Positions 42,102 through 50,501 of a stretch of DNA of 64,000 bases are shown piece after piece. Positions within the stretch are counted from its first letter, which is position 1; each line of letters opens with the position of its first letter. Source of the stretch: Bifidobacteriaceae bacterium (GTDB taxonomy: Bacteria > Actinomycetota > Actinomycetes > Actinomycetales > WQXJ01); contig JAIRYJ010000036.1 in the NCBI GenBank assembly GCA_031267825.1, positions 1-64,000 of the forward strand, given 5' to 3'. A model generated the notes under the pieces. The model saw only the letters and a program-made list of their open reading frames with translations. It ran no database searches and had not been told where the DNA came from. The position numbers and the translations under genes are program-made.

Positions 42102-45100
42102 TCAATCGCTCGCATCTGCCTCGGCCTGTCTGGCCCAATGCCTTACCCGGTCACGGGCCTGGAGAGTCTTGCTGTGGTTCGGCCCATACTCCTGCGAGGC
42201 GGCCAGAGCATCGGCCTGCGCCCGGTGTTGACGTGCGGCGCCGGACGCATCCCCAGACTTCCCCAAACATTCAGCAAACCAATACCAGGCATTCAAAGTG
42301 TCCTGGTGGACCTCACCCAGGGTCTCACGGCGAGCCTGCCACAGCTCCTTGTAGCGCACGGCGGCCTCTCCGAACCGTTCCTCCTTGCGCAGATCCGAAG
42401 CCAGGTTCGATAACGTCGCCAAGGTTGCCGCGTCCTGCGGCCCAAACAGGCGGATCTTTTCCGTCAGCAATTCTTCATTTAGGTCAATCGCCTGGGCTCG
42501 CCGCCCAGCCTGGCTCAGCCAGTAGGCCGTTTGATGGCAGGCAGTCAGCGATTCTCGGTGTTCTGGACCATAGTCCGCACAGGCAGCCAGAGCATCGGCC
42601 TGCGCCTGGTGTTGACGCGCGGCGCCGGACGCATCCCCAGACTTCCCCAGACATTCAGCAAACCAATACCAGGCATTCAAAGTGTCCTCGTGCGCCTCAC
42701 CCAAGGTTTCACGGCGAGCCTGCCACAATTCCTTGTAACGCACGGCCGCCTCCGCGAACTGTTTTCCCTTACGCAGATCCGAAGCCAGATTCGACAACGT
42801 CACCAAAGTCGCGGAATCCTGCGGCCCAAATAAACGGATCCTTTCCGACAGCACTGTCTGGTACAACTCAATAGCCTCGGCCGTGCGTCCCGCTTTGGCC
42901 GTCGCGTAAGCATGATTGTGCCGAAACGCCAGGGTTATGGGATGGCTTGGGCCAAAGCTGGCCAGTCCGGTCAGATCAGTTGTAGCGGCGGCATAACTAG
43001 CGGCTGAATCCTCCCACAGGCCCTCGGCACCGAGCGCGCTAAGGTGCCCGCGGTAGGTCTGCCAATACAACAATGAACTCCGCCCCAGCCGTTCGGCGGC
43101 CGATTCAAGCAGAGCCAAGCGTTCGGCCAAAGGTGCCTGGTCAATCCTTAGCAGACGGCTCCTGAAGGACTCGTTCGGTGTCGTCTGCTCAATCGAACCG
43201 CCAAAGGCGACTTGAAAACGACAACGAACTGTGGCAGGTAGTTCTTGCAATATGGCACCCAGCAACTGATTCCAGACGGACTCTTCAAGACGTGGGTCGG
43301 CCCGCAAGGACTCGATGTGGCCTAGGGCGCGCTCAACGGCCTGGGCATCGCCGACCACCGCACAGTTTATGGCCAGAATCAACCTGACCAGCGGCTCGGT
43401 AGCTGACTCCTCGGCTCGGCGCAACTCCTCCAAGGGATTTGGGCTGCCCTCTGCAACGGCCACTATCTGCGCCGCCTCAATCATTGGCATGCGGATGGAC
43501 AATTCTTCTTGCCAGTCACCCGACAACAATCTCGGGTCGACCTGTCCGGCTGACCCAAGGAGCCTGGCCGCGAGTCGCGAGCTTCCTTCTAACTGCGCGG
43601 CAACTCCCAGGCTGAACCTCAAACCGCTCAGCGTTCCGCTGCCCTCCGCCATGATCCCGCCCAGGGCCTGACTCAACCGGTCAAACGGTACACCCGTCAC
43701 ACACTCCATCAGGCAGCCATCACAGACCGAATCAAGCAAATCATGAGCCCACCAACCGTCTTCATCCGCCATGATCAAGCCTTCACGGCCACGGCTTTCA
43801 ATCAGAGCCAAGGTGTTTAGGAAGGCCTCCCTGATGACCGCTGGATCGTGCCAATCAGACATCTCTTCGAAGGCATCAGCACAGGCCCGGACTGCTTTCT
43901 CGCACTCTTCGAGTTCAGCCATGCCTTGGATGGCTTTAGCCGCCAGGCGATGCATCGTGATGATCTGATCCGGCCACTTACCGGATCCCTGACCAGGTGT
44001 GATGTCAACCAGGTTGCGCCGGAAGAGGGCTTGCAGCGCTCCCGGCCGACCAAGTTCCTCCTGTGGCGTTTGGCCATCCCAGAGGTATGTCTGTATGGCC
44101 TCGCTCTGCCATAAACGTCCCGGGTGGCCAGTCGGAGCTAAGACGGCCGAGACCAGCGCCGCACGCGTGGTCATTCCGGGAGCGGGTTCATTGGCCGCGG
44201 CGCTTGCCAGGGCAACGGCCCAAACCTGAGCCAGTTTGACTGGGTATCCATCGGGGTCATCCAAGCTGACCGTCACTGAGTCAAGGCCTTCAGCCTGGTT
44301 GAACCGTTCGATCCACTCTTCGATCGAGACCGAAGAGACCTCAATCGTGGCCGCGGCAATGCTGAGGGCTAAAGGCAGCCGCCCAACCGCTTCAGCCAAA
44401 GCTAAGAATGAATCCCGGTCCCCTTCAACACCAGGATGACGTTCCAGGTAGTCGAGGCATTCCTCCTCAGAGAACTCCTCAGCTTTGACAAGGCAGGCCA
44501 GCCGTTCAAGCTCCGGGCCACGATCACGGGTGGTGATCAAACTGCGTCCAAGTGGTGTTTCGGGCGGCAACAAACCAAGCCGTCGCAGATTGGTGACGGC
44601 GTCAAGGGAAAGCCCAGGTGATGAGTCAACGTTGTCCAGAATCACCAGCCACGGCCATCGCGCCTGGCGCAGAGCGGTTACCAGTTCGCCTGCCAGGCGC
44701 CCAGGACGGCTGTTCGGGTCCTGGTCGGGTGCCGGATCCGCCAGTCCAAGCCGCCTGGCGGCGTCAGCGTAGGCCTCAATGACCGATTCAGAGTTGGCTG
44801 GTTCAACCATCACAATCAAGCGCGGCTGTGAATCGAGGCCCTCGAACGCTTCCCGGTAGACCCACCGGGCAAGCAAAGACTTACCGGTGCCGCCGTTACC
44901 GGATAGCGCGACACGGCTGTGACCCTCATCCCAAGCTTGTTGGATGCGTTGGCTGACCTCACGTTCAACATGGGTGGCGGGCAGATCCAAGCCGCGTGAG
45001 ACATGCGCCGCCACTGCGGTTGGCCCGCCGTCCCAGGCGCCGGGCAGGCCAAGAAACCCGCGGCGGACATCGCTTGACAAGACCTTGCGCACCCACGACT

Positions 45101-45593
45101 TGAGTGAGCGGTGTCGCGTGAAAGCGGTTATCGGAATGCCTTCCGCTTCCAAGGATTGCAAAGCCTCAGCCAATTCCTGGCTCCGAACCGGCGGTCCGCT
45201 CAGCCAGCCGTGGCCTGGTTCAGTGTGGGCGAAGACACGCACAGTCTTGCCTTGAGCCAGTCCCTCCCTGATTTCAGCCATAGTTCCCGACGGGTAGGAC
45301 TTGCCGGAACCTTCAAGAACGCAGGGTTGCCCTAGGTCATGTTCGAAAACCGCTATGACGTATTCGGCTTCTTTCAGGACCGTCTCGTTGTAGGTTCCCT
45401 GAACCCCGTCAGCACTGCGCGGTGCCCCGGCATCACGTTTCCAGTGGTGAACTTCGACTTGCAGATCAGTTAGCTGCTCCTCGTTCCATTCTTCGACCAA
45501 GGTCTCCTCAACCGCTCTGGCCGATCTGGTGGCATCACCAGGGAAAGCCAACATAACGTTGATGGATTGGAGCGTTCTTGGGGGCATGTTCAA
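42102..45593 (-). CDS. STAND (NB-ARC) NTPase with N-terminal TIR/DUF4062-like domain and C-terminal TPRs; NLR-like
   Basis: aa 9-125: 'INVMLAFPGDATRSARAVEETLVEEWNE..SGTMAEIREGLAQGKTVRVF'; Walker A 'GNGGTGKS' (aa 232-239), Walker B 'WLVILDNVD', 'SLITTRDRG', GLPL-like 'GRLPLALSIAA'; TPR units 'FGPQDSATLVTLSNLASDLRK'. Confidence 0.88.
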   Translation of the reverse strand: MNMPPRTLQSINVMLAFPGDATRSARAVEETLVEEWNEEQLTDLQVEVHHWKRDAGAPRSADGVQGTYNETVLKEAEYVIAVFEHDLGQPCVLEGSGKSYPSGTMAEIREGLAQGKTVRVFAHTEPGHGWLSGPPVRSQELAEALQSLEAEGIPITAFTRHRSLKSWVRKVLSSDVRRGFLGLPGAWDGGPTAVAAHVSRGLDLPATHVEREVSQRIQQAWDEGHSRVALSGNGGTGKSLLARWVYREAFEGLDSQPRLIVMVEPANSESVIEAYADAARRLGLADPAPDQDPNSRPGRLAGELVTALRQARWPWLVILDNVDSSPGLSLDAVTNLRRLGLLPPETPLGRSLITTRDRGPELERLACLVKAEEFSEEECLDYLERHPGVEGDRDSFLALAEAVGRLPLALSIAAATIEVSSVSIEEWIERFNQAEGLDSVTVSLDDPDGYPVKLAQVWAVALASAAANEPAPGMTTRAALVSAVLAPTGHPGRLWQSEAIQTYLWDGQTPQEELGRPGALQALFRRNLVDITPGQGSGKWPDQIITMHRLAAKAIQGMAELEECEKAVRACADAFEEMSDWHDPAVIREAFLNTLALIESRGREGLIMADEDGWWAHDLLDSVCDGCLMECVTGVPFDRLSQALGGIMAEGSGTLSGLRFSLGVAAQLEGSSRLAARLLGSAGQVDPRLLSGDWQEELSIRMPMIEAAQIVAVAEGSPNPLEELRRAEESATEPLVRLILAINCAVVGDAQAVERALGHIESLRADPRLEESVWNQLLGAILQELPATVRCRFQVAFGGSIEQTTPNESFRSRLLRIDQAPLAERLALLESAAERLGRSSLLYWQTYRGHLSALGAEGLWEDSAASYAAATTDLTGLASFGPSHPITLAFRHNHAYATAKAGRTAEAIELYQTVLSERIRLFGPQDSATLVTLSNLASDLRKGKQFAEAAVRYKELWQARRETLGEAHEDTLNAWYWFAECLGKSGDASGAARQHQAQADALAACADYGPEHRESLTACHQTAYWLSQAGRRAQAIDLNEELLTEKIRLFGPQDAATLATLSNLASDLRKEERFGEAAVRYKELWQARRETLGEVHQDTLNAWYWFAECLGKSGDASGAARQHRAQADALAASQEYGPNHSKTLQARDRVRHWARQAEADASD
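42202..42844 (-). repeat. Intragenic tandem duplication, period 384 bp (128 aa), in the TPR region of the STAND gene
   Basis: 'gccagagcatcggcctgcgcc' at 42202 and 42586; 'attcaaagtg' at 42291 and 42675; proteins share 'EAAVRYKELWQARRETLGE.H.DTLNAWYWFAECLGKSGDASGAARQH.AQADALAA'. Confidence 0.92.
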
Positions 45594-45674
45594 GATCTTG
45601 GCACATCAGTCGCAGCGGGCCTAGACGCGTCCGGACAACACTCTCCCGGAAGACCGATCGCGAGGCACCCACTA

Positions 45675-45736
45675 GACCCACAGAAACTGACCCCAGTGGC
45701 TAGTTTTGACCCCACTGGGGTCAATTCCTGTACTGA
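45675..45736. repeat. Palindromic repeat unit, copy 1
   Basis: 'gacccacagaaactgaccccagtggctagttttgaccccactggggtcaattcctgtactgaag'; contains the 12 bp inverted repeat TGACCCCAGTGG/CCACTGGGGTCA. Confidence 0.9.
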
Positions 45737-45833
45737 AGCAGACCGATCTGGTTACTGGCCTTGACTGGGCGGCTAGTGAAACCGCAGGTCAGCGGACCGG
45801 TGGTGTCTTGGGATTCCTGGGCGGGATCAGTTG

Positions 45834-45895
45834 GACCCACAGAAAATGACCCCAGTGGCTAGTTTTGACCCCACTGGGGTCAATTCCTGTAGTGG
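45834..45895. repeat. Palindromic repeat unit, copy 2, immediately 3' of metK
   Basis: 'gacccacagaaaatgaccccagtggctagttttgaccccactggggtcaattcctgtagtggag'; differs from copy 1 at about three positions; 159 bp downstream in the same orientation. Confidence 0.9.
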
Positions 45896-45903
45896 AGCGG
45901 CGA

Positions 45904-47082
45904 TCAGATCGCCGCCAGCAACTCCTGGGTCCGGTCAGTTGATTCCCAAGAGAACCCCTCCCGGCCAAAATGGCCAAAGGTGGCCGTTGGTCGGTACACC
46001 TGATGCAAGAGATCAAGCTGGTCAATGATGGCTGCCGGGCGCAGATCAAACACGCCGCTGACGGCAGCCGCTAGGACGGCATCGTCCACTTGCCCGGTGC
46101 CGAAAGTGTCAACCGCCACACTAATCGGAGCGGCCGCCCCAATCGCGTAAGCCACTTGAATTTCGCACCGCCGTGCCAAACCTGCCGCCACCACGTTCTT
46201 GGCCGCCCACCTGGCCGCGTACGATGCCGACCGGTCAACTTTCGAGGCGTCCTTGCCGGAAAAAGCCCCGCCGCCGTGCCGGGCCATACCACCATAAGTG
46301 TCGACAATGATTTTCCGTCCGGTAACGCCAGTGTCAGCGGCCGGCCCGCCGATCACAAAACTACCTGAAGGATTAACCAGTACCCGCTGCGGTTCGCCCA
46401 AACCCAGCGCGCCAACGACCGGTTCGACCACCACTTGACGGACCGCCCGGGTCAAGTCGGCTTGGCTCACCTCCGGTCGATGCTGCGCCGAAATGACAAC
46501 AGTTTCAAGCCCAACAGGTTGCCCATCCTGATAAGCCACCGTGACTTGTGTCTTACCATCTGGCCGCAAAAAGGCCAGCTCACCGGACCGACGAACCGCT
46601 TCAAGACGTTCAGCCAGACGGTGCGCCAGAGCTATCGGCAACGGCATGAGCTGCGGCGTCTCATCAACCGCGTAACCAAACATCATTCCTTGATCGCCGG
46701 CCCCTTGAGTTTCAAGCCGTCCACTATGTGAACCGTCGCGCACCTCAACCGACCGGCCCACGCCGGCCGCGATCTCCTGGCTTTGACCTTCGATCAGCAC
46801 AGACACACCGCAACTGGCTCCATCAATGCCGGCTTCAGCCGAGTTGTAGCCCTGACCGAGTAAAACCTGGCGGGCAATATCCGCCACAGCCGCGTAACCA
46901 TCGGTTGTGACCTCGCCAGCGACCACTACTTGGCCGTGTGAGATCAAACATTCGACCGCCACATGAGACAAAGGATCATCAACCAGTAAGGCGTCAAGGA
47001 CCGCGTCAGCGATCTGGTCGCACAGTTTGTCAGGATGTCCGCCGGTGACGGACTCAGAGGTGAACAGACGGCGTGAAGTCAT
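45904..47082 (-). CDS. metK: S-adenosylmethionine synthetase
   Basis: '[29 protein letters not shown]', '[12 protein letters not shown]', '[27 protein letters not shown]'. Confidence 0.98.
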   Translation of the reverse strand: MTSRRLFTSESVTGGHPDKLCDQIADAVLDALLVDDPLSHVAVECLISHGQVVVAGEVTTDGYAAVADIARQVLLGQGYNSAEAGIDGASCGVSVLIEGQSQEIAAGVGRSVEVRDGSHSGRLETQGAGDQGMMFGYAVDETPQLMPLPIALAHRLAERLEAVRRSGELAFLRPDGKTQVTVAYQDGQPVGLETVVISAQHRPEVSQADLTRAVRQVVVEPVVGALGLGEPQRVLVNPSGSFVIGGPAADTGVTGRKIIVDTYGGMARHGGGAFSGKDASKVDRSASYAARWAAKNVVAAGLARRCEIQVAYAIGAAAPISVAVDTFGTGQVDDAVLAAAVSGVFDLRPAAIIDQLDLLHQVYRPTATFGHFGREGFSWESTDRTQELLAAI

Positions 47083-48341
47083 CCGACAACCATAGCTCTG
47101 ACCGCGTCAAGGATAGCCTCAGCGACGGCCGATTTGGATCCTTCGGCTTGGCCCACAATCTGGCCTACCTTGTCCAGTAGGACAACTCGGGTTGAATCTT
47201 GGCCAAAGATCGCCCCACCTGACACGTCGTTGGCGACTGTCAGGTCGGTTCCCTTGCGCCGGGCTTTAGCGGCGGCATGTTCCAAGGCGGAAGCATCGCG
47301 GTCGCCGGTTTCGGCGGCGAACCCGATGATCACTTGGCCGGGGCGGCGTGCCTCAACTAGGGCCGCCAGAATGTCTGGGTTAGCCACCAGCTCCAAACTG
47401 AACCCGCCATGCCCGTCGCGTTTGATTTTGTTGGCGGCCACGGCGGCTGGACGGAAATCCGCCACTGCGGCGGCCATCACAATCAGGTCGGCCGTGGCGG
47501 CCCGCGGAGCCATTGCGTTGGACATTTCTAAAGCTGTGCTGACAGGCACCAGCGCGATCCCGTCCGGCACGTCTAGCTTCAAGTTGGCACCTACCAACGT
47601 GACCGTGGCGCCACGTCCGGCCGCCGCGACCGCGATCGCCAGGCCTTGTTTGCCGGAGGATGTGTTCCCCAGGTAACGCACCGGGTCGAGCGGTTCGCGC
47701 GTCCCACCAGCGCTGACCAGTACACGGTGGCCAGCCCAGGTGCTGTCGGTAGGTCCGGTCTCAGCCTGGGGTTTGGCTGTCGAGGCTGGGCTTTTGGGTG
47801 GCGGCCTGTTGGCCGGTCCGCTGCCGAGCAGTTCAAGCACCATGGTCGCGATTTGTTCCGGTTCCATCATCCGGCCAGGTCCGGTATCGCCGCTGGTCAG
47901 TGCGCCTGACGGTGATTCCAGTACGATGACGTCGCGTTGGCGTAGCGCTGCCAAGTTGGCTTGGGTGGCGGGATGCTCGAGCATCGCGCTGTGCATCGCT
48001 GGGGCAAGTACGACTGGCGCCTTAACCCCCAGCAGAGTGGCGGTCAGTAAGTCATTCGCCATACCAGCGGCGTAACGCGCGATTAGATCAGCCGTCGCTG
48101 GGGCCACCACCACAAGGTCGGCGGTCCTGGCCAGCTCAACATGGTTAGAGCCTGGTTCAGCGCCGAATACATCAGAAATTGCTGGAGCGCCGCTGACAGC
48201 TTCAAGAGTGGCGGCGCCAACAAACTTCAGAGCCGCTTCAGTCGGGATAACCCGAACCTCATGCCCAGCTTGACGCAACCGCCTGATCAGGGCGGGTGTT
48301 TTGTAAGCGGCGATCCCGCCGCTCACACCCACCACAATCAC
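47079..48341 (-). CDS. coaBC: Bifunctional phosphopantothenoylcysteine decarboxylase / phosphopantothenate-cysteine ligase
   Basis: '[40 protein letters not shown]', '[24 protein letters not shown]'. Confidence 0.97.
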   Translation of the reverse strand: MIVVGVSGGIAAYKTPALIRRLRQAGHEVRVIPTEAALKFVGAATLEAVSGAPAISDVFGAEPGSNHVELARTADLVVVAPATADLIARYAAGMANDLLTATLLGVKAPVVLAPAMHSAMLEHPATQANLAALRQRDVIVLESPSGALTSGDTGPGRMMEPEQIATMVLELLGSGPANRPPPKSPASTAKPQAETGPTDSTWAGHRVLVSAGGTREPLDPVRYLGNTSSGKQGLAIAVAAAGRGATVTLVGANLKLDVPDGIALVPVSTALEMSNAMAPRAATADLIVMAAAVADFRPAAVAANKIKRDGHGGFSLELVANPDILAALVEARRPGQVIIGFAAETGDRDASALEHAAAKARRKGTDLTVANDVSGGAIFGQDSTRVVLLDKVGQIVGQAEGSKSAVAEAILDAVRAMVVG

Positions 48342-48348
48342 CGCCAGG

Positions 48349-48612
48349 TCACTCCCCGTCAGGTTCGAGTGTCAGCAAACCTTGGTTGATCTCCCGCAAA
48401 GCGATCGACAACGTCTTTTCTTGCGGCCTGGCATCAACTAGCGGCCCAACATAGGCCAGTAGGCCTTCGTCAAGCTGCGCCCGATAGGAGTTGATCTGTC
48501 TGGCCCGCTTGGCGGCGTAAACCACTAGGGCGTATTTCGAGTCGGTTACCTCTAGGAGGTCGTCGATCGGCGGGTCGGTGATACCTTCCGGATGGGCTTT
48601 AGTTCCTGCCAC
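48349..48612 (-). CDS. rpoZ: DNA-directed RNA polymerase omega subunit
   Basis: '[34 protein letters not shown]'; GTG start at 48612 after SD 'aaaggag'. Confidence 0.95.
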   Translation of the reverse strand: MAGTKAHPEGITDPPIDDLLEVTDSKYALVVYAAKRARQINSYRAQLDEGLLAYVGPLVDARPQEKTLSIALREINQGLLTLEPDGE

Positions 48613-48647
48613 GCTGACTCCTTTCACAACAAGTTAACCGCACCATC

Positions 48648-49259
48648 CTAACAGCCTTCGCTTGATGCGGGCAGGTCAGCACGCTGATGTGCCGACGGCG
48701 TCAACCCCATCAAACTGGCGACTTGTTCCACCGTGCGGTCAAGCTCGCCGTTCACCACCACAGCATCGAACTCATCGCTGGCGGCGATCTCTTCTTTGGC
48801 CCTGGCCAAGCGGGCGGCTAACCGGGTCGGGTTCTCTGTGCCGCGTTCAACTAGACGGCGCTGCAATTCTTGCCATGTTGGTGGCAACAAGAACAACGCC
48901 AAGCTATCCGGCATGGCGGCACGGACTTGCCGTGCCCCGACCAAGTCAATTTCCAGCAAGGCCGGGCGCCCAGCCGCCAATGCGGCCTCAACTGGTGCAC
49001 GCGGCGTGCCATACAGCTGACCGTCATAAACCGCCCATTCCAACATCTCGCCGCGCGCAACAGCCGCCTCGAACGCTACAGGCGTCACAAAGCGGTAGTT
49101 GTGCCCGTCTGACTCACCCGGACGGGCCGTCCGGGTGGTCGCCGAAACTGACAGGAAGACCTGCGGATAACGTCCGGCCAGCAGGGCCGCTACTGTGCCC
49201 TTGCCTACCCCTGAAGGGCCGACCAGTACTGTCAGGCGGCCCGGGATCGGGCCGTCCAT
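48648..49259 (-). CDS. gmk: Guanylate kinase
   Basis: 'LTVLVGPSGVGKGTVAALL', 'SATTRTARPGESDGHNYRFV'. Confidence 0.96.
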   Translation of the reverse strand: MDGPIPGRLTVLVGPSGVGKGTVAALLAGRYPQVFLSVSATTRTARPGESDGHNYRFVTPVAFEAAVARGEMLEWAVYDGQLYGTPRAPVEAALAAGRPALLEIDLVGARQVRAAMPDSLALFLLPPTWQELQRRLVERGTENPTRLAARLARAKEEIAASDEFDAVVVNGELDRTVEQVASLMGLTPSAHQRADLPASSEGC

Positions 49260-49571
49260 TCAGCTAAAGCGCTTGATCAGCTGTTCTTTTTGATGTGGGC
49301 CGAGACCCTTGATGCGACGGGATTCGGAGATTCCGATGTCCGTCATGATCGCCTTGGCCTTTACTTTGCCCACTCCTGGCAGCGACTCGAGCAGGTTACC
49401 GACCTTGATTTTGCCGATAATCTCATCTGTCGCGCCCCGTTCGAGGACTTCTTTCAAGGATGTGCTGCCGTCTTTGAGACGAGCCTTGACCTCCGCACGC
49501 GCTTGACGCGCCTCAGCCGCCTTCTTCAGGGCCTGAGCCCGCTGTTCGGGAGTCAATGGAGGAAGAGCCAT
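49260..49571 (-). CDS. mihF: Actinobacterial integration host factor
   Basis: 'MALPPLTPEQRAQALKKAAEARQARAEVKARLKDG..LESLPGVGKVKAKAIMTDIGISESRRIKGLG'. Confidence 0.95.
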   Translation of the reverse strand: MALPPLTPEQRAQALKKAAEARQARAEVKARLKDGSTSLKEVLERGATDEIIGKIKVGNLLESLPGVGKVKAKAIMTDIGISESRRIKGLGPHQKEQLIKRFS

Positions 49572-49655
49572 ACTAATTTCCGCCTTAGGTGCCTACTTGG
49601 GATTTTGGACAGTCACAATGTAACGCCTGACCTGCAATGACGCAACGTGACACGG

Positions 49656-50501
49656 TTAATGTCCAAGAATTGCCATTTTGCCCACCCAGATTTTGACAGC
49701 AGCCGTCAAATCGGCTAAGGCGGGTCCGGCCGCTGAAATGGCCCTCGAAGTGGTCGCTAAGACCTTGTCAGAGGCATCCCCAAACAGGTCAATCAGTGCC
49801 TGCCCGTCAGCCCCTTGATGACCGACTCCCGGAGCCAAAATAGGCCCATTTAGCTGCGCGATTAGCTTAACCGTGGACGGCTCCAAAGCACCCAAGGTGG
49901 CTCCAATGACAACTCCGGTACTGCCCAGCGGCGGCTGACCGGCGTTGACCCGGCCGGCCGCCTCAATCATCGCTTCGCCCGTATTCAGCCCATTTGGCGT
50001 GACTGCGGACTGGACATCACGTCCTTCGGCGTTGGATGTGAACGCCAGCACAAAAACTCCCCGCCCGGTGCGCTCCGCCAGACTCAGGGCCGGCTGAAGC
50101 GAACCAAACCCAAGGTACGGACTGAGTGTGATGGCGTCCGCTGCCAGCGGGGCATGATCCTCCAAATAGGCTTGGGCGTAAGCCGTCATGGTAGAGCCGA
50201 TGTCACCCCGCTTAACGTCCAAAACGGTCAGTAACCCGAGCCGCCCGGCCCGCGCCAGGACTTGTTCCAGGGCCGCCAAGCCGGCCGAACCGAAACGTTC
50301 AAACATGGCCGATTGCGGTTTGATGGCGGCCGCTCCCCCGGCCTCAGCCGCCTGCGTCAGGCGTAAACCGAAGGTTTCCGCTCCTTCAGCCGTGTCTGGT
50401 AGGCCCCAACTAACCAGGCTGGCGCGATGCGGATCAATACCGACACAAAGGTGGCCACGCTGGCTGAAGACTTCAGCTAAACGCTGCCCGAAGGGCGTCA
50501 C
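49656..50501 (-). CDS. pyrF: Orotidine 5'-phosphate decarboxylase
   Basis: '[13 protein letters not shown]', '[25 protein letters not shown]'. Confidence 0.96.
   Translation of the reverse strand: MTPFGQRLAEVFSQRGHLCVGIDPHRASLVSWGLPDTAEGAETFGLRLTQAAEAGGAAAIKPQSAMFERFGSAGLAALEQVLARAGRLGLLTVLDVKRGDIGSTMTAYAQAYLEDHAPLAADAITLSPYLGFGSLQPALSLAERTGRGVFVLAFTSNAEGRDVQSAVTPNGLNTGEAMIEAAGRVNAGQPPLGSTGVVIGATLGALEPSTVKLIAQLNGPILAPGVGHQGADGQALIDLFGDASDKVLATTSRAISAAGPALADLTAAVKIWVGKMAILGH

Noticed and set aside
41867-42874. 335-aa plus-strand ORF opposite the STAND TPR region
   Set aside because: Antisense to a strongly supported CDS; its internal repetition mirrors the 384 bp duplication on the coding strand.
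42102-45593. Assignment of the STAND protein to the FxSxx-COOH system (FxsT-like TIR/NB-ARC/TPR)
   Set aside because: No short ORF ending FxSxx and no radical SAM/FxsB-type maturase is adjacent; only general architecture is shared.
45904-47082. SAM riboswitch upstream of metK
   Set aside because: metK overlaps coaBC by 4 bp, leaving no leader; the palindromes near metK lie at its 3' end, not the 5' end.
47134-47676. 180-aa plus-strand ORF opposite coaBC (also 33334..33876 opposite DUF3097)
   Set aside because: Typical high-GC shadow ORFs; Arg/Ser/Pro-rich, no domain, antisense to conserved genes.
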